This document shows positions 35,646 through 45,800 of a stretch of 64,000 bases of DNA, one piece after another; position 1 is the stretch's first letter; each line of letters starts with the position of its first letter. The stretch comes from DAHUYF01 sp035945115 (GTDB lineage: Bacteria; Pseudomonadota; Alphaproteobacteria; ATCC43930; CGMCC-115725), in NCBI GenBank assembly GCA_035945115.1, contig DASZAN010000037.1:1-64000 (forward strand), read 5' to 3'. The notes below the pieces were generated by a model, which saw only the letters and a list, made by a program, of their open reading frames with translations, was not told the DNA's origin and ran no database searches. The position numbers and the translations under genes were made by a program.

Positions 35646-36839
35646 ATGGCCATTCTTTTTCTCATCGTCTTCATCGATCTCGTCGGCTTCGGCGTCATCA
35701 TTCCGCTGCTGCCCTTCTATGGCGTGCATTTCGGCGCGAGTCCGGCCCAAGTCACCTGGATGATGGCCTGCTATTCACTGGCGCAATTCTTCTTCTCGCC
35801 GCTGCTCGGTCGTTTGAGCGATCGGCTTGGGCGTCGGCCGGTGCTGCTCATCAGCCTCGCCGTATCCGTCCTATCCTATCTTTGGCTCGGTTTCGCCAAC
35901 GCGCTCTGGATGCTCTTTGCCGCGCGACTCATCTCCGGCGCGGGTGCCGGCAATATCGCCGCCGCGCAAGCCTATATCAGCGACGTCACTACGCCGGAGA
36001 CGCGCGCCAAAGGCATGGGGCTCATCGGCGCCGCCTTCGGCTTGGGCTTCACCATCGGGCCAGCCTTGGGCGGCCTCGTCGCCGGCAGCGAGCCCAGCGC
36101 GGCGGCGCTGGCACGGCCGGCCTTTCTCGCCGCAGGTCTTTCCGCCGTCGCATTTCTCGTCGCGTTTTTCCAGCTCAAGGAAAGCCTCCCGCCTGAGGCA
36201 CGCGCGGGCGTCACGCGGCCGAGCCGCTGGCGGCTCGCGCGTGATCTCTGGGGGCGGCCCAACCTTCGCCAGCTCATCCTCCTGCTCTTCGTCACCATCT
36301 CTGCCTTCGCCGGCATGGAGACCACCTTCGCGCTCTGGGCCAACAGCGCGTTCGGATGGGGCCCGGCGGAGGTGGGTGGAATTTTCCTTTATGTCGGCGT
36401 GGTGCTGGTGGCGACGCAGGGCCTGCTCATCGGCCAACTCTCGAAGCGGTTCGGCGAGGCGCGGCTCGTTATCGCCGGCGCGGCCATGATCGCGCTCGGC
36501 CTGCTTGGGCTGCCACTTGCGCTGGCGCTCTGGCGCCTCCTCATCGTCAATGCGCTGCTGTCGGTCGGCATGGGCTTGCTCAACCCCGCGCTCACCAGCC
36601 TCATCTCGCAGCACGCGGATGCCGACGAGCGCGGCGGCGTCTTGGGTGTCTCACAATCGGCGAGCAGCCTGGCGCGCATCGTGGGTCCCGCCATCGCTGG
36701 GCCGCTCTTCGAGGGCTTCGGCCGCGACGCGCCCTATCTCGTGGGTGCCCTCGTCATGGCCGGCGTGACGGCGCTCGCGATGCGCGTGCCGCGCGGCAAA
36801 GCCGCGGCCGCCGCCGAGCGGGATATGCTCGCGTCATGA
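35646..36839 (+). CDS. MFS transporter (TetA-like drug/proton antiporter family)
   Basis: 397-residue transporter with 12 predicted membrane segments. The motif A loop reads GRLSDRLGRRPVLLISL between segments 2 and 3; TetA-type features are FIDLVGFGVIIPLLPFY and RLISGAGAGNIAAAQAYISDVT. The start is ATG 35646; the preceding open frame belongs to shadow sequence over the MCP remnant. It overlaps the ABC exporter gene by four bases. Substrate unknown; a multidrug or metabolite exporter is likely. Confidence 0.9.
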   Translation: MAILFLIVFIDLVGFGVIIPLLPFYGVHFGASPAQVTWMMACYSLAQFFFSPLLGRLSDRLGRRPVLLISLAVSVLSYLWLGFANALWMLFAARLISGAGAGNIAAAQAYISDVTTPETRAKGMGLIGAAFGLGFTIGPALGGLVAGSEPSAAALARPAFLAAGLSAVAFLVAFFQLKESLPPEARAGVTRPSRWRLARDLWGRPNLRQLILLLFVTISAFAGMETTFALWANSAFGWGPAEVGGIFLYVGVVLVATQGLLIGQLSKRFGEARLVIAGAAMIALGLLGLPLALALWRLLIVNALLSVGMGLLNPALTSLISQHADADERGGVLGVSQSASSLARIVGPAIAGPLFEGFGRDAPYLVGALVMAGVTALAMRVPRGKAAAAAERDMLAS

Positions 36840-38680
36840 AGGGCGAGCGCGTCGCCGGCACCTTGTCCGGTAAACCGACCGAAGTCGGACTCCGCCAGGA
36901 GCTTAAGGCGGTGCGTGGTCTGGCGCCCTTCCTCTGGCCCAAGGACTGGTCGCTGCGCTGGCGCGTGCTCGTTTCGCTGGTCTTTCTCATCGGCGCCAAG
37001 CTCATCAACGTCTACGTGCCCCTGCTCTACAAAGGCGCGGTCGACACGCTCTCGCCCGGCCATGCCGCCGTCATCGCCGTGCCGGTGGCGCTCATCGTCG
37101 GATATGGCGTGGCACGCGTCGGCGCCCAGCTCTTCGCCGAGCTCCGCGATGCCGTCTTCGCCAAGGTGGGGCAGCGCGCGGTGCGGCAGATGGCGCTCGC
37201 CACCTTCCGCCATCTCCATGCGCTCTCGCTGCGCTTTCATCTCGAGCGCCAGACCGGCGGCCTCTCGCGCGCCATCGAGCGCGGCATCCGCGGCACCGAG
37301 TTCCTGCTTTCCTACATGCTCTTCAATGTGGTGCCGACGCTGCTCGAGATCGGCCTCGTCTGCGCCATTCTCGGCGGCTTCTATGCGCCGAGCCTCGCGC
37401 TCGTCACCTTCGCGACCATCATCGGCTACATCGTCTTCACCTTCAGCATCACCGATTGGCGGATCAAGTTTCGCCGCGAGATGAACGAGCGCGATAGCGA
37501 GGCCAACACCAAGGCGATCGACAGTCTGCTCAATTTCGAGACGGTGAAGTATTTCGCCAATGAGCAGCACGAGGCCGAGCGCTTCGACCGCGCGCTGCGC
37601 GCTTACGAGCGCGCCGCGGTCAAGAGCCAGACGACGCTCTCGGCGCTCAACATCGGGCAGGGCATGATCATCGCCACCGGCCTCGTTCTCGTCATGCTGC
37701 TCGCCGCCGGCGGCGTCGCGCGCGGCGAGATGACGGTGGGCGACTTTGTGCTGGTGAATTCCTATCTCGTGCAGCTCTACATGCCCTTGAACGTGCTGGG
37801 CATGGTTTACCGCAACATCAAGCAGTCGCTGACCGACCTCGAATCGATGTTCCGCCTGCTGCGCGTCACGCCGGAGATCGAGGATAAGCCCGGCGCACCC
37901 GCGCTTGCCGTGACCCGCGGCGAGATCGTTTTCGAGCATGTTTACTTCCGCTACGACCCGCGCCGCGCGATCTTGCGCGACGTGACGTTCCGCGTGCCGC
38001 CGGGGCGGCGCGTCGCCATCGTCGGGCCCAGCGGCAGCGGCAAATCGACCATCGCGCGCCTTCTCTTCCGCTTTTATGACGTGGACGAGGGCGCGATCCG
38101 CATCGACGGAGAGGATTTGCGCGACGTCGCGCAAGCCAGCGTTCGCCGCGCCATCGGCGTCGTGCCGCAGGACACCGTGCTCTTCAACGACACCGTGCGT
38201 TACAACATCGGCTATGGCCGGCCAGGCGCGTCCGATGCTGAGATCGAGGCCGCGGCGGGTCATGCCCACATCCATGAGTTCATCGCCTCGCTGCCGGATG
38301 GATATCGCAGCATGGTCGGCGAGCGTGGCTTAAAGCTGTCGGGCGGCGAGAAGCAGCGCGTCGCCATCGCGCGTGTCATTCTGAAGGCGCCGCACATTCT
38401 GATTTTCGACGAAGCAACCTCGGCGCTCGACAGCAAGACGGAGCGCGAGATCCAGGCGAGCCTCGAAGAAGTGAGCGCGCACCGCACCACCCTCGTCATC
38501 GCGCATCGGCTTTCCACGGTGGTGAATGCCGATGAAATTCTCGTGCTCGATCAAGGTCGCATCGTCGAGCGCGGCGATCATGCGACGCTTTTGACGATGG
38601 GCGGCGTCTATGCCGGCATGTGGGCGCGCCAGCAGGAGGCGGATGAGCGCGCCGCCGCGCTCGCCGCGGTGGCGGAGTAA
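36836..38680 (+). CDS. Atm1-type ABC exporter (half-transporter)
   Basis: 614 residues: a six-helix ABC membrane domain (about 40-340) fused to an ATPase domain. Walker A GPSGSGKS is at 397-404, the signature is LSGGEKQRVAIARVI, Walker B is ILIFDEATSALD and the switch is VIAHRLSTVV. NTKAIDSLLNFETVKYFANEQHEAERFD in the coupling region is the Atm1/HMT1 family hallmark; bacterial members export glutathione-type or heavy-metal conjugates. ATG overlaps the MFS stop; a patatin gene follows after five bases. Confidence 0.93.
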   Translation: MKGERVAGTLSGKPTEVGLRQELKAVRGLAPFLWPKDWSLRWRVLVSLVFLIGAKLINVYVPLLYKGAVDTLSPGHAAVIAVPVALIVGYGVARVGAQLFAELRDAVFAKVGQRAVRQMALATFRHLHALSLRFHLERQTGGLSRAIERGIRGTEFLLSYMLFNVVPTLLEIGLVCAILGGFYAPSLALVTFATIIGYIVFTFSITDWRIKFRREMNERDSEANTKAIDSLLNFETVKYFANEQHEAERFDRALRAYERAAVKSQTTLSALNIGQGMIIATGLVLVMLLAAGGVARGEMTVGDFVLVNSYLVQLYMPLNVLGMVYRNIKQSLTDLESMFRLLRVTPEIEDKPGAPALAVTRGEIVFEHVYFRYDPRRAILRDVTFRVPPGRRVAIVGPSGSGKSTIARLLFRFYDVDEGAIRIDGEDLRDVAQASVRRAIGVVPQDTVLFNDTVRYNIGYGRPGASDAEIEAAAGHAHIHEFIASLPDGYRSMVGERGLKLSGGEKQRVAIARVILKAPHILIFDEATSALDSKTEREIQASLEEVSAHRTTLVIAHRLSTVVNADEILVLDQGRIVERGDHATLLTMGGVYAGMWARQQEADERAAALAAVAE

Positions 38681-38685
38681 AGACG

Positions 38686-39726
38686 ATGGCCAAACACCGC
38701 GAGGACGACGGCAAGCGCGCGGTCAACCTCGCGCTCCAGGGCGGCGGCGCCCATGGCGCCTTTACCTGGGGCGTGCTCGACCGCTTGCTCGAGGATGATC
38801 GGCTCGTCATCGAAGGGATCAGCGGCACCAGCGCCGGCGCCATCAACGCCGCCGTGCTGGCGCAGGGCTTTCTCAAAGGCGGCGCCGCTGGCGCACGCGC
38901 CGCGCTCGATAGTTTCTGGCATCGTTTGAGCCAAATCGGCTGGCTCTCGCCGGTCCATCGCGGCTGGCTCGAGCGGGCGATGGGCACATGGAACCTCGAT
39001 GCCTCGCCGAGCGCCGTGCTGGTGGACGAGCTGAGCCGCCTCGTCTCGCCCTATCAGCTCAATCCGCTCAACCTTTCGCCGCTGCGCGAGCTCTTGGCGG
39101 CGATGCTCGATTGGACGGCGCTCAACGCCGCCGATGCCATCAAGCTCTACATCACGGCCACCAACGTCGAGACCGGCAAAGCGCGCATTTTCTCGCGCCA
39201 CGAATTGACGCTCGATGCGCTCCTCGCCTCCGCTTGCCTGCCGCAAATCTTCCAAGCCGTGATCATCGACGGCGAGCCTTATTGGGACGGCGGCTATATG
39301 GGCAACCCCTCGATCTGGCCGCTCATCTACAATTGCGGCTCGCGCGACGTCATCGTCGTCGAGGTCAATCCGCTGACGCGCAAGGGCGTGCCGCGCACGG
39401 CGGCGGAAATCACCAACCGTCTCAACGAAATCACCTTCAACGCCTCGCTCATGCGCGAGATGCGCGCCATCGCCTTCGTCGAGCGCCTCGTCGAAGCGGA
39501 CGGCAAGCATCCCGAGGTGGAGCGGCTCAAGAAGATGCTGATCCACATGATCGAAGCTGAAGAGGCGATGGAGCAGCTCGGCGTCGCCAGCAAGCTCAAC
39601 ACCGATCTCGATTTCCTTCTTTACCTCAAAGATCTCGGCCGCCGGACCGCCGGCCGTTGGCTAGAGAAGCATTTCGAAGCTCTGGGGCGGTATTCGAGCC
39701 TCGATATCCGCAGGGTATTTTTGTAA
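38686..39726 (+). CDS. patatin-like phospholipase
   Basis: 346-residue lipid acyl hydrolase. Oxyanion loop LQGGGAHGAF (residues 17-26), nucleophile elbow GISGTSAGA with Ser49, and the catalytic Asp201 in YWDGGYMGNPS form the full Ser-Asp dyad. A C-terminal region with coiled-coil-like helices (RLKKMLIHMIEAEEAMEQLG) follows. No signal peptide: cytoplasmic or membrane-peripheral. Third gene of the MFS-ABC-patatin operon. Substrate lipid unknown. Confidence 0.93.
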   Translation: MAKHREDDGKRAVNLALQGGGAHGAFTWGVLDRLLEDDRLVIEGISGTSAGAINAAVLAQGFLKGGAAGARAALDSFWHRLSQIGWLSPVHRGWLERAMGTWNLDASPSAVLVDELSRLVSPYQLNPLNLSPLRELLAAMLDWTALNAADAIKLYITATNVETGKARIFSRHELTLDALLASACLPQIFQAVIIDGEPYWDGGYMGNPSIWPLIYNCGSRDVIVVEVNPLTRKGVPRTAAEITNRLNEITFNASLMREMRAIAFVERLVEADGKHPEVERLKKMLIHMIEAEEAMEQLGVASKLNTDLDFLLYLKDLGRRTAGRWLEKHFEALGRYSSLDIRRVFL

Positions 39727-39752
39727 GGCGACGCTTCGTTGCAAGAACATCA

Positions 39753-39848
39753 TGCGTCCTTCGACAGGCTCAGAATCAGGACGATCGAGTCGGGCATTTC
39801 CCAATGTCACAAAGAAAAGCCCTCATTCTGAGCTTGTCGAAGGACGCA
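39753..39848 (+). repeat. 96-nt palindromic element, copy 1
   Basis: Terminal inverted repeats of 24 bases (39753-39776 and 39825-39848, one mismatch) with outer sequence TGCGTCCTTCGACA, enclosing a core that contains CACAAAGAAAAG (39809-39820). It aligns end to end with the reverse complement of 62264-62360, including the core. It occupies most of the gap between the patatin gene and meaB, ending 56 bases before the meaB start. Confidence 0.85.
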
Positions 39849-39904
39849 CAGATCATCGTTCGGACAGTACCCGGCGCATAGATTTCCGTGCTATTGACGC
39901 GGCG

Positions 39905-40906
39905 ATGGGGACACCGCCGATCGACGTAGACAAGCTCGGCTCCGCGCTCAGGGCCGGCGACCGCCGCGCCTTGGCGCGCGCGATCACGGTCGTCGAATCC
40001 TGGCGCCCGGATCACCGTGAGAAGGCAGAGGCGCTGCTGCAGCGGCTCCTGTCGGCGGCGGGTGGCGCGCTCCGGCTCGGCATTTCCGGCGCGCCGGGTG
40101 TCGGCAAATCGACATTTATCGAGGCGTTGGGCCTGCTGGTCATTGGTGCCGGGCATCGCGTTGCCGTGCTCGCGGTCGATCCCTCCTCGAAGCGCACCGG
40201 CGGCTCGATCTTGGGCGACAAGACGCGCATGCCGGAGCTGTCGCGGCGCGAGGAAGCCTTCATCCGCCCTTCGCCCGGCGGCAAGACCTTGGGCGGTGTC
40301 GCGCGACGGACGCGCGAGGCGATTCTGCTAGTCGAGGCCGCGGGCTTCGACGTGGTCATCGTCGAGACGATCGGCGTCGGCCAATCGGAGACGGCCGTTG
40401 CCGACATGGTCGACATCTTTCTGTTGTTGCTGGCGCCGGGCGGCGGCGACGATCTGCAGGGGATCAAGAAGGGCATCGTCGAGCTCGCCGATCTCGTCGT
40501 CGTCAACAAGGCTGACGGCGATCTGAAGCCCGCCGCCCTCCGCGCCGTCGCCGACTATCGCCACGCGCTTCGCCTGCTGCGGCCTGCGAGCACGGACGCG
40601 GCGGTCGAGGTCGTGCCGGTCTCGGCGCTGCACCACGAGGGTATCGACCGGCTCTGGCGCATGATCGCGGCGCGCGCCGACGCGCTGGCGGCCTCGGGCG
40701 AGCGCGACCGCCGCCGCGCCAAGCAAGCCCAGGCCGCACTCTGGAGCGAGATCGGCGAAGGGCTCACCGAGCTCTTGAAGCGCGACGCGAAGCTGGCGGC
40801 GGAGCTGCCGAAGCTCGAAGCCAAGGTGGCTGCCGGCACGCTGACACCGAGCGCGGCGGCGCTCCAGGCGCTCAACCGCTTCCGCGGCCGGTCGCGGGCG
40901 ACTTGA
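39905..40906 (+). CDS. meaB: methylmalonyl-CoA mutase-associated GTPase MeaB
   Basis: 333-residue G3E-family P-loop GTPase that protects and reactivates methylmalonyl-CoA mutase and gates cobalamin loading. Walker A GAPGVGKS is at residues 62-69; then VAVLAVDPSSKRTGGSILGDKTRM (switch), IVETIGVGQSE, and the base-recognition motif VVNKADGD. The ATG at 39905 is used because the upstream open frame runs through the palindromic element. Its partner mutase lies at 32425-34575, separated by unrelated genes. Confidence 0.95.
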   Translation: MGTPPIDVDKLGSALRAGDRRALARAITVVESWRPDHREKAEALLQRLLSAAGGALRLGISGAPGVGKSTFIEALGLLVIGAGHRVAVLAVDPSSKRTGGSILGDKTRMPELSRREEAFIRPSPGGKTLGGVARRTREAILLVEAAGFDVVIVETIGVGQSETAVADMVDIFLLLLAPGGGDDLQGIKKGIVELADLVVVNKADGDLKPAALRAVADYRHALRLLRPASTDAAVEVVPVSALHHEGIDRLWRMIAARADALAASGERDRRRAKQAQAALWSEIGEGLTELLKRDAKLAAELPKLEAKVAAGTLTPSAAALQALNRFRGRSRAT

Positions 40907-40940
40907 CGCCGGTCCCCTCTTGCCCTAGAAGCTCGCCGCG

Positions 40941-40964
40941 CGGCCCCTTCCGCAGAAGGGGCCG
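40941..40964. promoter_or_regulatory. hairpin between meaB and rpmB
   Basis: Perfect inverted repeat with 10-base arms (CGGCCCCTTC) and a CGCA loop, 22 bases before the rpmB ATG. No T-run follows, so it may be a leader structure of rpmB rather than a meaB terminator. Confidence 0.5.
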
Positions 40965-40986
40965 TCACTGTTGTTCGAGGGCGGTC

Positions 40987-41292
40987 ATGGCAAGGCGTTG
41001 CATCATCACCGGCAAGGGTGTTCAGGTCGGCCACAATGTGAGCCACGCCAACAACAAGACGAAGCGCCGCTTCCTCCCTAATCTGCAGACCACCTCGATG
41101 CTCTCCGATGTCTTGGGGGCACCGGTGCGGCTGCGCGTCTCGACCAACGGCATCCGCACCATCGAGCACAATGGCGGGATCGACGCATTCCTCCTCGGTA
41201 CCCCCGACCGCAAGCTCACCGTCGAGGCTCGTCGGCTGAAGCGCCGCATCGAAGCCGCCGCCGCGCGCAAGGGCCAATCGCCCGTCGCTTAA
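40987..41292 (+). CDS. rpmB: 50S ribosomal protein L28
   Basis: 101-residue large-subunit ribosomal protein: MARRCIITGKGVQVGHNVSHANNKTKRRFLPNLQ is the diagnostic L28 N-terminus, and RLRVSTNGIRTIEHNGGIDAFL the centre. The cysteine-containing start (RRCIITGK) and the Q in GKGVQVGHNVSHA are alphaproteobacterial style. ATG 40987 is chosen from the family N-terminus. It ends four bases before the convergent efflux channel gene. Confidence 0.97.
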   Translation: MARRCIITGKGVQVGHNVSHANNKTKRRFLPNLQTTSMLSDVLGAPVRLRVSTNGIRTIEHNGGIDAFLLGTPDRKLTVEARRLKRRIEAAAARKGQSPVA

Positions 41293-41295
41293 GGT

Positions 41296-42804
41296 CTACG
41301 GGTTCGCTGCCGGCGGGTCGTCCGACTCCACTTGCTCGATGTTGGGGAGGACTGCGGCGTTCCAGCCGCCGCCGAGCGCTTGGATCAAGGCGACGCTGGC
41401 GACGAGCCGGCTCTGCTTGATGCCGACCTCCGTCTCTTCGTTGGCGAGCGCGGTGGTTTGCGCGGTGAGCACCGCCGTATAGGCGACCGTGCCTGCCTGA
41501 TATTGGTTGAGTGTCAATCGCTCGGCCTCGCGCGCGAGCCGCACGGCGTTTGCTTGGACATCCGCCTGCTGCGCGAGGATGCGAAGCGCCGCGAGCTCGT
41601 CCTCCACTTGCTGAAAACCGGTCAGCACGGTTTGCCGATAGACGGCGACGGTCTCGTCATAAGTGGCTCTCGCCCCCGCCACCTGCGCGCTCCTGAGGCC
41701 GGCGTCGAACACGGTCTCGGCGAGCTGTGGTCCCACGGACCAGAAGTTGTTGGCGGCGCGCAGCAATTTGCTCAGGTTTGAACTCGTAAAGCCGTAAGAG
41801 GCGCTCAGCGTGAGGTCAGGATAAAACGCCGACACGGCGACGCCGATCTGCGCATTGGCCCCGGCCATCCGCCGCTCGGCGCCGGCGATGTCTGGCCGCC
41901 GCTCGAGCAAGCCCGAGGGCACGCCAGGCGGCGCGACCGGCACGGCTGCGGCGATCAGCGCCGGCTCGATCGCGAAGTCCCCCGGCGGTTTGCCGACGAG
42001 GCTTGCGATTGCGTGCTCGAACTGGGCGCGTTGCACGCCGGTGGCAATCCCTTGTGCGCGCGTCTGCTCGAGCAAAGTCTCGGCCGTCACCACATCGGCT
42101 TGGCCGACCACGCCGACCGCATATTGGTTACGCGTGATCTGCAGCGACTGCGTGAAGGCGACGACGGCGGCATCGAGGAGTCGCTTCAGCTCGTCGGAAG
42201 CGCGCAGCTCGAAGTAGAGCGTGGCGAGCTGCGCTTGCGCGGATAGTCTCGCGTTGGCGAGATCGGCGGCGCTCGCCTGGGCGGTCGCGACGTCGCTCTC
42301 GACCGTTCGGCGGATGCGCCCCCAGAGATCGATGCTCCAGCTCAAATCTGCCGTAAGGTCGAGCGTGCTCTGGCTGCTGGAGCCGCGTCCTCCACCGCCG
42401 GTGCCGATCGCCGTTCCAGTCCCGGTGGTGATGAAGCTCGAGCCGCGGCTGCCGCCTCCGCCTTGACCCGACTGCGTTCCCGAGCCGGTGACGGAAAGCG
42501 TCGGGAAAAGTCCGGCGCGCGCTTCCGCCACCACGGCGCGCGCCTGGCGGTAGGCCGCCTCCGCGGCGCGCAGATTCTGGTTCGAGACGTCGATCGTGCG
42601 CTCGAGCGCGTCGAGGACGGGATCGTTGTAGATTGCCCACCATTGGCCGCGATCGGCCGCATCCTGCGGCTCGCCGAGCTTCCAGCCCTCGGCCTCCTTG
42701 AAGCGCACCGGCGTCGGCGCGGCGGGCCGCTCGTAGTCGGGACCGACGAGACACCCGGCGAGCAAGCCCGCCACGGCCAGCGTAATGACCGCACCTGCTC
42801 TCAC
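41296..42804 (-). CDS. NodT-family outer-membrane efflux lipoprotein
   Basis: 502-residue TolC-like channel of the RND pump. GTG 42804 overlaps the RND gene stop and starts a lipoprotein signal peptide with lipobox LLAGC (about residues 15-19), so the N-terminus is lipid-anchored in the outer membrane. Two OEP repeats follow (LRAAEAAYRQARAVVAEARAGLFPTLSVTG and LLERRPDIAGAERRMAGANAQIGVAVSAFYPDLTL). A glycine/serine-rich insert near residues 110-140 sits in the first repeat. Last gene of the operon. Confidence 0.93.
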   Translation of the reverse strand: MRAGAVITLAVAGLLAGCLVGPDYERPAAPTPVRFKEAEGWKLGEPQDAADRGQWWAIYNDPVLDALERTIDVSNQNLRAAEAAYRQARAVVAEARAGLFPTLSVTGSGTQSGQGGGGSRGSSFITTGTGTAIGTGGGGRGSSSQSTLDLTADLSWSIDLWGRIRRTVESDVATAQASAADLANARLSAQAQLATLYFELRASDELKRLLDAAVVAFTQSLQITRNQYAVGVVGQADVVTAETLLEQTRAQGIATGVQRAQFEHAIASLVGKPPGDFAIEPALIAAAVPVAPPGVPSGLLERRPDIAGAERRMAGANAQIGVAVSAFYPDLTLSASYGFTSSNLSKLLRAANNFWSVGPQLAETVFDAGLRSAQVAGARATYDETVAVYRQTVLTGFQQVEDELAALRILAQQADVQANAVRLAREAERLTLNQYQAGTVAYTAVLTAQTTALANEETEVGIKQSRLVASVALIQALGGGWNAAVLPNIEQVESDDPPAANP

Positions 42805-45800
42805 TCGCCGGGCTCCGGAACGGCGCTCGCCGCGCCGGGCCACTGGCGCAGGCTCCAGAGACGCAGGCGGTCGAGATAGAGATAGATGACGGGCGTGGTG
42901 TAGAGCGTCAGCATTTGGCTGACGATGAGGCCGCCGACGATGGAGATGCCGAGGGGGCGGCGCAGCTCGACGCCTTCGCCAAGCCCGAGCGCCAGAGGCA
43001 AGGCGCCGAGGAGTGCCGCCATGGTGGTCATCATGATCGGGCGAAAGCGCAAGAGACACGCTTGGTAGATCGCTTCGCGCGGACCCAGGTCATGTTGCCG
43101 CTGCGCGTCGAGGGCGAAATCGATCATCATGATTGCGTTCTTCTTGACGATGCCGATCAGCAGGATGACGCCGATCATCGCGATGATGCTGAATTCGGTA
43201 TTGAGCGCGAGCAGCGCCAGCACCGCGCCGAGCCCGGCCGAGGGCAAGGTGGAGAGAATCGTGATGGGATGGACGTAGCTCTCGTAGAGGATGCCGAGCA
43301 CGATATAGATGGCGATGATTGCCGTCGCCACCAGGATTGGCTCGTTCTTGAGCGACTCCTCGAAGACGCGCGCTGTCCCCTGGAAGCTGCCATGGATGCC
43401 GGCGGGCACGTGGAGCTCGTGCATGACGCGGTTCACGGTCTCGCTCGCATCGCTGAGCGACTTTCCGGGCGCCAGATTGAACGAGATTGTGCTGGCGACG
43501 AAGGGGCCGTGGTGATTGACGGCGAGCGGCGTCTTGCCTGGCTCGAAGCGGGTGAAGGCGGCGAGCGGCACCATGGTCTCGCTCCGCGTGCTCACCGGCG
43601 CGCCGGTGGAGGAGCTGTAGTGCCCCGTCGCGCCGAGCTGGTTCGACGCTAGATTGCGCGCGGTGTCGCTCGCGATCTGCGCCGCCGTGATGGCGCTCTG
43701 CGCCGCTGAGGGCGTTTTCGCGGCGACCGTGCCGACGACGGCGTTGGTCTGATGCGTGCCACTCACCGCGCCGCCCGCGGTGCTGACATAGAGCTGCTTC
43801 AGCGTCTCCGGGCTCTGCGAATATTCGGGCGCCACCTCCATCACCACATGGTACTGGTTAAGCGCGCTGTAGATGGTCGAGACCTGCCGCTGGCCGAAGG
43901 CGTCGTAAAGGGTATTGTCGATCTGGCTTGCGGTAATGCCGAGGCGCGCGGCGGTCTCGCGATCGATGGTGATGTCGAGCTCGAGCCCGTTTTGCTGCTG
44001 ATCGGAATTGACGTCGGTCAGAACTGGCTCATGCTGGAGCGCTTCGGCAATCTTGGGTGCCCAGGCATAGAGCGTCGGCAGATCGTCGCTCTGCAGCGTG
44101 AATTGGTAGAGCGCGTTGCTTTGCCGTCCGCCTGCCCGGACGTCTTGGGATGCTTGGAGGAAGAGGCTCGCCCCCGCCACCTGCGCGAGCTTGCCGCGCA
44201 GCCGGCCGATGACCTGATCGGCGGTGAGATCCCGCTCAGCCATGGGCTTCAAGGTGACGAAGACGAAGCCGGAATTGGTCTGGCGCCCGCCGGTGAATCC
44301 CACCGCCGTCTCGACCACGGGATCGCTTTGGATGATGGCGATGAATTGCGCGAGCTTCTGCCGCATCGCCTGGAATGAGATGCTCTGGTCGGCCTGGATG
44401 CCGCCGATGAGGCGCCCGGTGTCCTGCTGCGGGAAAAGCCCCTTGGGCACGAGGTAGAAGAGATAGAAGTTGAGGGCAAGGACGGTCACGAGAATCGCTA
44501 CCATCACGAGGCCGTGGCGCAGCGCCCAGCGCAGCGAGCGGTCATAAGCACCGAGCACGGCGGCGAAGGCGCGCTCGCTCCAGCGGAAGAGCCGCCCCTG
44601 CCGTTCTGTCGGCCGAAGCTTGATGATATAGGCGCACATCATCGGCGTCGTCGTGAGCGAGATCGCCAACGACACCGCGATCGCCACGGAGAGCGTCATG
44701 GCGAATTCGCGGAAGTAGCGGCCGACGATGCCGCCCATCATCAAGATCGGGATGAACACGGCGACGAGCGAGACGCTCATGGAAAGCACGGTGAAGCCCA
44801 CCTCGCGCGCGCCGCGGAGCGCTGCCTCGAAGCGCGACATGCCGGCCTCGATGTGGCGGGTAATGTTTTCGAGCACGACGATGGCGTCGTCGACGACGAA
44901 TCCGGTCGCCACCGTAAGCGCCATCAGCGAGAGATTGTCGAGACTGTAGCCCAGCAGATACATGGCGCCGAAGGTGCCGACCAGCGAAACCGGCACCGCC
45001 ATGCTGGGGATCAGCGCTGAGCGCGCATTGCGCAGGAAGAGAAACACGACGGCGATCACCAGCACGATCGAGATCGTCAAGGTGCGCTCGATCTCGTGCA
45101 TCGACGCACGGATGGTCGTCGTGCGGTCTGATACCGCAGCGACCTCGATGTCGCTCGGCAACGACGCCTTCAACTGCGGCAGCAGTTCGTATATGCGGTC
45201 GACGGTATCGATGATGTTGGCGCCCGGCTGGCGGTAGAGTGCGAGCATGACCGACGGGTGCCCGTTGAAGAGGCCCTGGTTGCGCAAGTCCTCGACTGAA
45301 TCCACCACGTCGCCGATATCGGAAAGCCGGACCGGCGCACCGTTGCGGTAAGCGACGATGAGCGGACGATACTCGTCGGCCGTGCTCGCCTGGTCATTGG
45401 TGTAGATCTGCCAGCGGCGCGCTTCGTCCTCGATGATGCCTTTGGGGCTCCGTGCGTTGGCGGCGCCCAGCGCCGCGCGCACATCCTCGAGGCCGATGCC
45501 GTAGCGGAAGAGCGCATTGGGATTGAGCTCGGCCCGCACCGCCGGCAGCGAGCTGCCCCAGATCGTCACCTGGCCGATGCCGTCCACCTGCGAGAGCTTC
45601 TGCTGCAACACGGTGGCGGCGCTGTCGTAGAGCTGGCCCGGCGACAAGGTGCCCGAGGTGAGCGCGAGGATGAGCACCGGCGGATCGGCCGGGTTTACCT
45701 TGCGGTAAGTGGGATTGCTGCGGAGGCTGGCGGGGAGATCGGCGCGGGCGGCATTGATCGCGGCCTGCACGTCGCGTGCCGCGCCGTCGATGTTGCGGTC

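Noticed and set aside
39752..39904. N-terminal extension of MeaB to an ATG at 39752
   Set aside because: The added 51 residues are encoded by the palindromic element; the family N-terminus starts at 39905.
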